From Planctomycetota bacterium (GTDB taxonomy: Bacteria; Planctomycetota; Phycisphaerae; Phycisphaerales; SM1A02), in contig JAFMML010000022.1 of NCBI GenBank assembly GCA_017859745.1, positions 1-48,054 of the forward strand: a DNA stretch of 48,054 nucleotides, written 5' to 3'. Below, one piece after another: positions 8,234 through 15,914 of this stretch. Every line of letters starts with the position of its first letter. Position 1 is the stretch's first letter. Under the pieces are notes generated by a model. That model saw nothing but the letters and a program-made list of their open reading frames with translations. It was not told the DNA's origin and searched no databases. A program made the translations under genes and the position numbers.

Positions 8234-9175
8234 ATGCTTCCGCCGGTGATGGAGTTCGCCACGATCCAGGCCGAGGTCGCGCCGCCCAACTCGGGCGGCG
8301 CGTTGCCTTGGTTCCTGCTGATGGCCGTCGCCATCTCCCTCCTCGTGGTCGCCGTGATCGCGTGGCGTCAGGCACGACGACGCCGATCCCTCGAGCGGCA
8401 TCTCGAGCACCTGCGAGGCAGGATCGCCGAGGTCAGTTCGATGACCGGCGGTCTCGCGCACGAGATCAAGAACCCGCTGTCGACGCTCGTGCTGAACACC
8501 CAGATGCTCGACGAGGAGATCGACGACGCCGTGCCGGATGTCGAGACCCGCGGCCGCCTGCACCGGCGACTGGGCTCGCTGGTTCGAGAGACCGTGAGAC
8601 TTCGAGGCATCCTCGAGGACTTCCTGCGCTACGCGGGCAGGCTGCGCCTCGATCCGCAACCCCTCGACATCGCGGCCCTCGTGGCGGATCTCGTGGACTT
8701 CTTCCACCCGCAGTGCGATCAGGCGTCGGTGCTGTTGAGGGCCGAGATCCCTGCAGGCCCTCTCGAAGCGGAAGTCGATGAAGGGCACCTCAAGCAGGCG
8801 GTTCTGAACCTCATGCTGAACGCCCTGCAGGCGATGGACTCCGACGGCGCGTCGAGCGGCACGCCGCGGCACGAGCTGATCGTGAGAGTCGAAGCGGATC
8901 AGGGCGAGATTCGGATCCACGTGATCGATACGGGCCCCGGGATTCCCGCGGATCGGATCGAAGAGGTGTTCCGGCCCTACGTCAGCGGCAAGCCCGGAGG
9001 CAGCGGACTCGGCCTGCCGACGGCGCGCCGCATCGTCGAGGAGCACGGCGGCACCCTCTCGGTGCACTCGGAACCCGGCCGCGGGAGCGACTTCGTCGTT
9101 CGCCTCGCGAGAAGAGGAGGCCCGTCGGGAGATCCTCGTCCGAACGCGGCGGCAACGACGCCGTCGGCCCGCTAG
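8234..9175 (+). CDS. Membrane-anchored sensor histidine kinase without a sensor domain
   Basis: A 313-residue kinase. One transmembrane helix (about residues 24-44, FLLMAVAISLLVVAVIAW) is followed by a short linker and the dimerisation/phosphoacceptor helix with the H-box GGLAHEIKNPLSTL, His near residue 76. The ATPase domain has an N-box (LKQAVLNLMLNALQAM), G1 (DTGPGIPADRIEEVF) and G2 (GSGLGLPTARRIVEEHGG). The H-box resembles the NtrB/ZraS class. No periplasmic sensor, PAS or HAMP domain fits before the kinase core, so input may come from a partner. No response regulator lies nearby. A second possible start is the ATG at 8249. It converges on top6A with 57 bases between. Confidence 0.92.
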   Translation: MLPPVMEFATIQAEVAPPNSGGALPWFLLMAVAISLLVVAVIAWRQARRRRSLERHLEHLRGRIAEVSSMTGGLAHEIKNPLSTLVLNTQMLDEEIDDAVPDVETRGRLHRRLGSLVRETVRLRGILEDFLRYAGRLRLDPQPLDIAALVADLVDFFHPQCDQASVLLRAEIPAGPLEAEVDEGHLKQAVLNLMLNALQAMDSDGASSGTPRHELIVRVEADQGEIRIHVIDTGPGIPADRIEEVFRPYVSGKPGGSGLGLPTARRIVEEHGGTLSVHSEPGRGSDFVVRLARRGGPSGDPRPNAAATTPSAR

Positions 9176-9232
9176 CGAACTCGCACGATCGTCGATCGGA
9201 CCTCCCGACGGCGAACGCCGCCGAGGCCGGCA

Positions 9233-10414
9233 TCACTCGATCCAATCCTTGGCGGCGAGCTTCGCCGGCACGTACTCCTCGGTCACGAAGGAGATGCCCT
9301 TGGTGATGAGCGACTCGACCTCCATCTTGAAGCCGTTCCGCATCATCGTCTTGATCTCCTTCTGCCAGGCCTTGTTGTCGAACCACGGATAGGCGGCGAT
9401 CTGCTTTGCTCGGGTGACGTCGCGATCCGAAAGCGCGATCTGCACGTCGTCGGTCAACCCGTAGGTCTGGTAGTCGCCGGCGCGAATGCCGACGAACTTC
9501 GCCTGGGGGATCGCCATCCGCTCGCTCTCGAAGGCGAGGTTCATCGACCCCTGCTTGATGACGGAGTAGATGTAGTGCCCCCAGGGATCGCAGTCGAGCA
9601 GGCAGTAGACCGGAAGGCCGAGTTCCTCGTGCATCCGACGCAGCAGGCGACGCACGCCGCGCGGAGGCTGCCCGCCGCCTTCGGTCAGGATGCAGTTGTG
9701 CTTCTTCCAGAAGCGATCCTCGTTGAAGCGTGCCCACACCGTGCCCTTCTCCACGTGCAGGATGAACTTCGCCTCGCACTTGCCGAACTTGATCACGCTG
9801 GGCTCGACGATCGAAGGGATCGCGTATCCGCCGGTGCCCATGCGCCGCAGGTCGATCTCGTCGCCGTTGTCGATGATGGTGAGATTGCCGACGACCTTGC
9901 CGCGTTCGCTGGCGAAGACGTGGAGCTCCTCCCGAAGCGACCCGAGCGCGACCTCGAGATCCTCGAGGATCGGATCGGACTCCTCCTGGCCGGTGAAGGT
10001 CTTCTCCTTCGTGCCCGCGATGGTGTGCAGGCTCTTGTAGTACATCGATCGCAACGACAGCGTCTTGCCCTGCTCGATCAGCTCCTTGCAGCCGCTCGCG
10101 AGCAGCATCGTCTGCATGAACTTCCTGGCCTGGCCGAGGTTGAACAGGTTGCGCCGCTGCCGGGCGTCGCCCATCTCGAGGATGCGCCGACGGGTGTTCC
10201 ATCGCGTGTTGGAGAGGGCCCGCGTCGGGATGTCCACGAAGGGATCCTCGCCACCGATCGCGGTGGCGGAGACGTCGCCTCCGAGTTCGACGAGGCGCTT
10301 GATGGTCCGTTCGTCGGTGCTTCGACGCCCCGCGGTGGAGGTCGAGGCCGAGGTCTTGCCACCGGCGGCCTTGCGCGTCGTCTTGCGATGGACGGTCTTC
10401 TTCTTGGTCGCCAT
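9233..10414 (-). CDS. top6A: DNA topoisomerase VI subunit A (Spo11-like)
   Basis: The 393-residue DNA-cleaving subunit of a type IIB topoisomerase. The region after the basic N-terminal extension (residues 1-35, KKKTVHRKTTRK...) carries the tyrosine motif LRSMYYKSL; Tyr125 or Tyr126 is the expected nucleophile. A TOPRIM domain follows with the invariant Glu (ILHVEKGTVW, E222) and the metal-binding DxD (CLLDCDPWGHYI, D274/D276). The C-terminus has YPWFDNKAWQKEI, typical of Spo11/Top6A. Its ATG shares one base with the top6B stop (TGATG), so the subunits are translationally coupled. Topo VI is general in archaea and plants but sporadic in bacteria. Confidence 0.95.
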   Translation of the reverse strand: MATKKKTVHRKTTRKAAGGKTSASTSTAGRRSTDERTIKRLVELGGDVSATAIGGEDPFVDIPTRALSNTRWNTRRRILEMGDARQRRNLFNLGQARKFMQTMLLASGCKELIEQGKTLSLRSMYYKSLHTIAGTKEKTFTGQEESDPILEDLEVALGSLREELHVFASERGKVVGNLTIIDNGDEIDLRRMGTGGYAIPSIVEPSVIKFGKCEAKFILHVEKGTVWARFNEDRFWKKHNCILTEGGGQPPRGVRRLLRRMHEELGLPVYCLLDCDPWGHYIYSVIKQGSMNLAFESERMAIPQAKFVGIRAGDYQTYGLTDDVQIALSDRDVTRAKQIAAYPWFDNKAWQKEIKTMMRNGFKMEVESLITKGISFVTEEYVPAKLAAKDWIE

Positions 10415-12321
10415 CAGCGGCTCCCTCCCCGTTTGGCCTTGCGCCGCGTCTTCGACTTCGAGGCCGATCGTCGCGAGGTCGATCGCTCGGCGCCGCCCTC
10501 TCCGAACAGGTCGCCACCCTCGTCGTCCTCGACCGGCCGCCCCTGTCGCGACTCCACGATCACCACGCCCTCGTCGCGGGCGAGCGACCCACCGTCGTCG
10601 ATGATCCGTCCTTCGTCGTCGAGGATCTGATCGACCTCGGCGGTCTTCACCTCGGCCTGCTTCAGCAGCGCCTCGTGGACGGCGGTCGGATCCCGTCCGG
10701 TCAGTTCACCGCAGCTCTTGGCGATCTCCCCGATGTAGCGGAGAAATGCGCTGCGCCGTTCGCCCTGGCGAGCCATCCTTCTGCGGCGATTCAGGTAGGT
10801 CTGCAGCTTCCGACCACACTCCTGCAGCGCGAGGCGCATCTCCTTGCGGATCTCGTCGTAGTCGGCGATCGCCTCCTTGCTCTCGCTGGTGAACGGCACC
10901 CACACGCTCGCCATGTGGATCATCACCGTGAGCGGCGCCACGGGGACGCCTCCACGCGGCTGGGTGAGGCCGTAGTTCCTCCAGTTGGTCTCGAGCACCG
11001 CCTTGAAGCTCGAGCACGCGGACTGCTGGTACTGCAGCGGCACGCGGTTGGCGAAGCGGATGACCCGAGAGGGCTCGTCGCCGGGAAGATCCCCGCCGTA
11101 GGCGATCGCCGCCTCGATGATGAAGGGACGTCCGCGATACACCGACGGTGGACGAGTGCTGGCCGCATAGAACTCGCCTCGCACCTCCTTCAGCAGACCC
11201 GACAGCAGCGTCTTCGTGCCGATCGCCTGCACGCAGGACGTCGGCGGCGCAGGAACCCGGACCTCCTGGATCGCCGCGTAGAGACGCTCCGCCTCGTCGT
11301 GGCCGACCTGCTTGATCCAGCTCCGATCGGAAAGGCCCGCCCGGCGACAGATCTCCTTCGCGGAGGTCGGGCCGACCCGGCAGAACTCCTGCTTGAAGAA
11401 GGCCCCGAGCTGTGTCGCGCTGGTCCGCTCCAGCATCTGGATCAGGGTTCCCAGCTCGATGCCCATCGGATGGGGCTTGATCTCCTCGGTGTCCGGCGGC
11501 AGTTCCTCGACGGCTCGGTCGAAGAGGATCTCCTCGCCGGTCGGCGTGCGGTACTCGATGCGGGCGTGCGGGTTCGCGATCGCGGTCTGCTCGAGATATT
11601 CGTCGACCGACTGGCGTCCCTTGAGATGCCGCCCCTCGAGTTCGATCGAGACCTCGGTGCCGTGTCCGTCTGGGAAGCGATCGGCCTCGCCCGGACGCTC
11701 CTCGTCGCTGACGATGTCGGCGCGATTGCGGGAGGTGTCCATCTTCAGGACCACCTCGTGCACCGGCGTCTTGGCGGAGGTGCGGCTGAGGATGACCACC
11801 GGCTTGCCGGTCGTCATGAGGCCGTACATGCCGGCCGCGGAGATTCCGATGCCCTGCTGGCCCCGGCTCATCTTCAGGCGATGGAACTTGGATCCGTACA
11901 GCAGGCGACCGAAGACGTTCTCGATCTGCTTGCGCACGATGCCCGGCCCGTTGTCGCGAACGAGCACCTTGAAGCGGGTCTCCGTCAGCGGCAGCAGCTC
12001 GACGCGGAGATCGGGCAGCACCCCCGCCTCCTCGCAGGCGTCGAGGGCGTTGTCGACCGCCTCCTTGACGGTGGTCAGCAGCGCCTTGCGGGGATTGTCG
12101 AAGCCGAGGAGGTGTCGGTTCTTCGCGAAGAACTCGCTGACCGAGATCTCGCGCTGCCGCGTCGAGAGCTCCTCGGCGGTGGACCCGCGAGCGCCCGCGC
12201 GGCGGCTGGTGGTCTTGCGTCGTCCGCCGGGCAGGGTCGGGGCCTCCTTCGCAGGCGCGGCTCTCTCGGTCGGCGGTCCCGACTTCGGGGGAACGAGTGT
12301 CGGCGTCTCCGTGCCGCTCAT
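10414..12321 (-). CDS. top6B: DNA topoisomerase VI subunit B (GHKL ATPase)
   Basis: The 635-residue ATP-dependent strand-passage subunit. The GHKL ATPase shows the N-box KEAVDNALDACEEAG (residues 86-100), VRDNGPGI (121-128) and SRGQQGIGISAAGMYG (152-167). A transducer domain follows (IEAAIAYGGDLP, RFANRVPLQYQQSACSSFKA, MIHMASVWVPFTSESKEAIA). Compared with archaeal Top6B (about 530 residues) it has an extra N-terminal basic/proline segment of about 50 residues. Its C-terminal tail is acidic (DDEGRIIDDGG) then strongly basic (SKSKTRRKAKRGGSR). The start at 12321 has a GGAGG about 5 bases upstream. First gene of a two-gene operon, divergent from ndk. Confidence 0.95.
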   Translation of the reverse strand: MSGTETPTLVPPKSGPPTERAAPAKEAPTLPGGRRKTTSRRAGARGSTAEELSTRQREISVSEFFAKNRHLLGFDNPRKALLTTVKEAVDNALDACEEAGVLPDLRVELLPLTETRFKVLVRDNGPGIVRKQIENVFGRLLYGSKFHRLKMSRGQQGIGISAAGMYGLMTTGKPVVILSRTSAKTPVHEVVLKMDTSRNRADIVSDEERPGEADRFPDGHGTEVSIELEGRHLKGRQSVDEYLEQTAIANPHARIEYRTPTGEEILFDRAVEELPPDTEEIKPHPMGIELGTLIQMLERTSATQLGAFFKQEFCRVGPTSAKEICRRAGLSDRSWIKQVGHDEAERLYAAIQEVRVPAPPTSCVQAIGTKTLLSGLLKEVRGEFYAASTRPPSVYRGRPFIIEAAIAYGGDLPGDEPSRVIRFANRVPLQYQQSACSSFKAVLETNWRNYGLTQPRGGVPVAPLTVMIHMASVWVPFTSESKEAIADYDEIRKEMRLALQECGRKLQTYLNRRRRMARQGERRSAFLRYIGEIAKSCGELTGRDPTAVHEALLKQAEVKTAEVDQILDDEGRIIDDGGSLARDEGVVIVESRQGRPVEDDEGGDLFGEGGAERSTSRRSASKSKTRRKAKRGGSR

Positions 12322-12479
12322 GACTTCCTCCATGGTGCCTCGAAACCGTGGCGGCGACCGCGGGATGGCGGTTCGGGCACTCGGTTCGGAGGCAGCGTAG
12401 GCGATCGGCATCGATTCGACATCGCCTCGAAAGTTCGGTTGCCCGCCCGAACCGCGACGCGCGGCATGGCGACTCGTGC

Positions 12480-12485
12480 TACCTT
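12480..12485 (+). promoter_or_regulatory. Putative -10 element for ndk, start-proximal
   Basis: TACCTT, preceded by TGC (an extended -10 look), ends 9 bases before the ndk ATG. There is no Shine-Dalgarno sequence between. A very short leader or none is implied. Confidence 0.35.
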
Positions 12486-12494
12486 TCCCGCCCC

Positions 12495-12965
12495 ATGGAA
12501 ACCACACTCATCATCCTGAAGCCGGACGCGGTCCAACGAGGCCTCGTCGGACGCATCATCTCCCGCCTCGAGGACAAGGGCCTGCAGCTGGTCGGTCTCA
12601 AGCTGATGCAGATCGACGACGCCCTGGCCTCCAAGCACTACGCCGATCACCGTGAGAAGCCGTTCTATCCGGGCCTCGTCCGGTTCATGACCAGCAGCCC
12701 CGTGGTCGTGGCGGCGGTGCGCGGCGTCGGCGCGATCGGCGTCTGCCGCAACCTGATGGGGGCCACCTTCGGCTCGAAGGCCGCCGCGGGCACCATCCGC
12801 GGGGACTTCGGGGTCTCGAACAGCTTCAACCTGATCCATGGATCCGACAGTCCCGAGGCCGCGGCCAAGGAGCTGTCGCTGTTCTTTGGCGATGGCGGCG
12901 TGGTCGACTTCGACCGGCCCATCGACTGCTGGGTCTACGACACCTCGGGCGGATCGCCCGAGTAG
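12495..12965 (+). CDS. ndk: Nucleoside diphosphate kinase
   Basis: Transfers the gamma phosphate of ATP to nucleoside diphosphates through a phosphohistidine. Motifs in order: METTLIILKPDAVQRGLVG, HYADHREKPFYPGLVRFM, the CRNLMGAT nucleotide-site segment, and SFNLIHGSDS with the catalytic His. It is 156 residues, against about 140-150 for most bacterial enzymes; the extra length is a short C-terminal tail (DTSGGSPE). The start with METTLIILKP matches the family, although the frame is open upstream. It is divergent from top6B with a 173-base shared upstream region. Confidence 0.97.
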   Translation: METTLIILKPDAVQRGLVGRIISRLEDKGLQLVGLKLMQIDDALASKHYADHREKPFYPGLVRFMTSSPVVVAAVRGVGAIGVCRNLMGATFGSKAAAGTIRGDFGVSNSFNLIHGSDSPEAAAKELSLFFGDGGVVDFDRPIDCWVYDTSGGSPE

Positions 12966-13731
12966 ACGCCGGCGACACTTCGAGAAGCAGTGGGAGATCC
13001 CCGGTCACCGTGCGTCCCCGGACGGACGGCTGTCTCATGCGCCGAGCCTCTTCTCGGAACCCCCTGAAGCGTCCGACGTGGCGTTGGCATCCGCCCCTCG
13101 GACCGAGCCGAGCGGGTTGATGGATCGGGCCCGAGGGTCCGGGTTCAACCCTCGTTGAAACCGAATCTCAATGGAGACGTACATAGAGGGGAGAGATGGC
13201 GTGGTGATTCGGATCCGTGACGCCCCAGGGCCGGCTTCGGAGATCGGAATCCGTGGAACTCCACGAACTTGCGCGTCTCAGTGCTCGTAGCGATTGCTTC
13301 GGGCCACCCCATGGGGTCGAGCGGATCTGCCCGTTGGAGGCCTTGGTTTCGAATGCCTCTTGTCGTCGTTCCTTCTCGATCAGTCAGACATCTGCCTCGA
13401 ATGTGCCTCCTTCTTCAGTGAAATACCCCAGCAAAGCAGAGCATCCCACCAACAAGTAGACGCCTTGATTGTGAGTGACGCAGATCGGCGCTAAGAAAAT
13501 TCACCAATGGATGATCAACAGCGATCATCACCTCGTCAGAATAAGGGGCCTCTCTGGTCTGACGCGAACTCGGGAAGGTTCCCCAACACCAGCCAGCAAA
13601 GGAACTTGGAGTCGAAACTACGCTCGAAGCGATGAGACCCATCAGCATGCCAGACCGTTATCGAACCAAGTTGATCGATCAGACCCCCCTCACCACTTCC
13701 CGGATTTGATGAGGCTCGAAGGCGAACGACG
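12966..13731. other. Gene-poor 766-base interval of visibly lower GC
   Basis: No open frame here looks like a real protein. The part from about 13380 to 13700 is visibly richer in A and T than the rest of the window. Structures seen: a perfect 7-bp stem CGAGGGT/ACCCTCG at 13132-13154 with a 9-base loop and no T-run, and an inverted repeat GATGATC/GATCATC with a 6-base spacer at 13510-13529. It could be a long leader or control region for the sigma factor gene, an RNA gene I cannot identify, or the decayed remains of inserted DNA. I see nothing decisive. Confidence 0.5.
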
Positions 13732-14808
13732 ATGCTCAAGCCAATGAGTCAAACCATGATCGGCAGGAACTCGCCGCTCGACCGGCTGAACCGCCGCCGG
13801 GGCCTCACCCGGCCCGGCAGTCGGGTGTCGACGACCGGCAAGGCGGCTCGGGCGGAAGTCCGCCTGACGGCCGAGGAGGAACGACTCGTCAAGCAGATCC
13901 TCGAGGAGCCGATCGACTACATCGACTCCGAGGAGTTCTACCGCGAAGGGGCCGAGAAGCGGATCTACGACGAGGCCCCCCCGATCCAGAAGCCCGACGT
14001 CTCCTGGTACCGACCCCTGATGGACAGCTTCATCAGCGGCCGCGAGCGGGAGACTCGATCGCGAAACACCGGGACGGTCCTGCTGACCGGGGCCGAGGAG
14101 CGGGTCCTCTTCCTTCAGTACAACTACGCCCGACACCGCGTTCGGGAGATCCAGAAGCGCCTCGGCGACCGCCTTCCGGACGCCGCCACCGCCCGCGACC
14201 TGCTCTCCTGGTACCGCATCGCCCGCGGATATCGCGAGCAGATCGCCGAGACCAACCTCGCTCTGGTGCTGGCGATGGCCAAGCGGACCCGGATGAGCGA
14301 AGTCGACTTCGCAGACATGGTGAGCGAGGGGAACATGGCCCTGCTTCGTTCGGTCGACAAGTTCGACTGCGGCCGCGGTTTCAAGTTCTCGACGTACGCC
14401 TGCCGGGCGATCCTCAAGGCCTTCAGTCGCCAGGGAATGAAGCTCAGCAAGTACCGACAGCGGTTCCCGACCGACTTCGACCCGGCCATGGAGAAGTCCA
14501 ACCACCTCGAGACCCTGCGAGCCACCCACGAACGGGAGTGCGCCGACGAGGTGAAGCACATCGTGGCCACCAACGAGGCCGATCTCTCGGATGTCGAGAA
14601 GACGGTCATCCACTACCGATTCGGCATCGACACCGACACGCGGGAAGCCTCGCCACTGACCCTCGAGCAGGTTGGACAGATCATCGGGGTCACCAAGGAA
14701 CGGGTCCGCCAGATTCAGAACAAGGCCCTGGAGAAGATCCGACTCGCGTTCGAGCAGATCTATCCCGCCGATGGCGAGTCCACCGGCGAAGGCGTCTCCG
14801 AGAACTGA
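13732..14808 (+). CDS. Sigma-70 family RNA polymerase sigma factor, atypical
   Basis: A 358-residue sigma factor. Region 2 is clear: NLALVLAMAKRTRMSEVDF, DMVSEGNMALLRSVDKFDC, then RGFKFSTYACRAILKAFSRQ. Region 4 is a helix-turn-helix: LTLEQVGQIIGVTKERVRQI, then QNKALEKIRLAF. Between them, KHIVATNEADLSDVEKTVIH begins the usual lead-in to region 4. Region 1.1 is absent. About 120 N-terminal residues (EERLVKQILEEPIDYIDSEE and a charged stretch) match no sigma region I know. Start codons at 13732, 13744 and 13756 are all possible; none has a strong ribosome-binding site. A terminator follows. It may be a lineage-specific alternative sigma factor; its regulon is unknown. Confidence 0.9.
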   Translation: MLKPMSQTMIGRNSPLDRLNRRRGLTRPGSRVSTTGKAARAEVRLTAEEERLVKQILEEPIDYIDSEEFYREGAEKRIYDEAPPIQKPDVSWYRPLMDSFISGRERETRSRNTGTVLLTGAEERVLFLQYNYARHRVREIQKRLGDRLPDAATARDLLSWYRIARGYREQIAETNLALVLAMAKRTRMSEVDFADMVSEGNMALLRSVDKFDCGRGFKFSTYACRAILKAFSRQGMKLSKYRQRFPTDFDPAMEKSNHLETLRATHERECADEVKHIVATNEADLSDVEKTVIHYRFGIDTDTREASPLTLEQVGQIIGVTKERVRQIQNKALEKIRLAFEQIYPADGESTGEGVSEN

Positions 14809-14847
14809 TCGCGATCCTGCCGAGTTCGGTCCCACTCCGATCCCCCC

Positions 14848-14883
14848 GTGGGCGGCCCCGTTCGGGTCGCCCGCGTTCGTTTT
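14848..14883 (+). terminator. Intrinsic terminator after the sigma factor gene
   Basis: GTGGGCG (14848-14854) pairs with CGCCCGC (14868-14874) with one T-G wobble. The loop can pair further internally (CCC with GGG), and TTCGTTTT follows. It begins 40 bases after the stop. Confidence 0.65.
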
Positions 14884-14912
14884 GACGCCGTTCGAGGCCT
14901 GGACGATGGCGG

Positions 14913-14918
14913 TACGAT
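14913..14918 (+). promoter_or_regulatory. Putative -10 element for the CoA-transferase gene, start-proximal
   Basis: TACGAT (4 of 6 matches to TATAAT) ends 7 bases before the ATG at 14926. No Shine-Dalgarno sequence is present, and a terminator lies just upstream, so a promoter is needed here. Confidence 0.4.
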
Positions 14919-14925
14919 CCTCCCC

Positions 14926-15624
14926 ATGCGAGACAAGATCGTCGACAGTGCGGCCAACGCTCTCGAAGGCCTGGTCAGCGATGGAATGACCATCGCGGTG
15001 GGCGGGTTCGGTCTCTGCGGCATTCCCGAGCAGTTGATCATCGCGCTGCGCGACAGCGGGGCGAAGGATCTGACCGTCGTCAGCAACAACGCCGGGGTCG
15101 ACGGCTGGGGACTGGGCCTTCTGCTGGAGTCCCGGCAGATCCGGAAGATGGTCTCGAGCTACGTCGGTGAGAACGCGGAGTTCGAGCGCCAGTTCATGGC
15201 AGGAGAGCTCGAGGTCGAGTTCACGCCTCAGGGGACTCTGGCCGAGCGAATGCGGGCCGGCGGCGCCGGAATCCCGGCCTTCTACGTCAAGACGGGTGTC
15301 GGAACCGCCATCGCCGAGGGCAAGCCGACTGCGGACTTCGACGGCGAGACCTATGTGATGGAGCGTGGCATTCGGGCGGATCTGGCCTTGGTGAAGGCCT
15401 GGCGGGCAGACCCTTCCGGGAATCTCATCTACAGAAAGACCGCCCGGAACTTCAACCCACCCGCGGCGACCTGTGGTCGCATCACGGTGGCCGAGGTGGA
15501 GGAGATCCTGCCCGTTGGGGAACTGGCCCCAGACGACATCCACACGCCTGGGATCTTCGTGGATCGCCTCGTCCGAACCGAGTCGGAGAAGCGGATCGAG
15601 CAGCGAACCATTCGCCCCGGATAA
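14926..15624 (+). CDS. scoA: 3-oxoacid CoA-transferase, subunit A
   Basis: A 232-residue alpha subunit of a family I CoA-transferase (succinyl-CoA:acetoacetate or related). Signatures: the [13 protein letters not shown] coenzyme A motif, [49 protein letters not shown] and the end [20 protein letters not shown]. Length fits ScoA (about 230). The beta subunit, which carries the catalytic glutamate and normally follows directly, is not downstream: the next gene, 290 bases on, is unrelated. The enzyme therefore needs a partner encoded elsewhere. The gene stands between a terminator and the secretion operon. Confidence 0.93.
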   Translation: MRDKIVDSAANALEGLVSDGMTIAVGGFGLCGIPEQLIIALRDSGAKDLTVVSNNAGVDGWGLGLLLESRQIRKMVSSYVGENAEFERQFMAGELEVEFTPQGTLAERMRAGGAGIPAFYVKTGVGTAIAEGKPTADFDGETYVMERGIRADLALVKAWRADPSGNLIYRKTARNFNPPAATCGRITVAEVEEILPVGELAPDDIHTPGIFVDRLVRTESEKRIEQRTIRPG

Positions 15625-15914
15625 CCACCCTCTGGCCTCGAACGGGCTGCGAACAGGGGAGCTTGGGTGGCGTAGTCTCCTCTGGTTCACCCGATCGGGG
15701 GATCTCGCGGTCGGCGCCCGGCACAACCGTTGCAAACGGCCCCGGCAAGGGTGGAGTCGACTCGGAATCGTTGGATCCCGCCGTAGTTGCCCGGCGCGTG
15801 CCGATATCCTCAAGTCCTCGGGGATTCCGCCATATTCGAACCCCGTGTCCGTTGTAGTCCCAACCGATCCAATCACGATCCCTCACCGATCCCGTCGGAC
15901 CCGAGGCCCCAGTC

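Noticed and set aside
13132-13160. GGGTTCAACCC resembling a tRNA T-arm
   Set aside because: No acceptor, D or anticodon arm can be placed around it. It is explained by a simple CGAGGGT/ACCCTCG hairpin.
13415-13747. Short overlapping open frames on both strands in the low-GC interval
   Set aside because: None has a ribosome-binding site, a family motif or the codon use of the neighbouring genes. They may be chance or decayed sequence.
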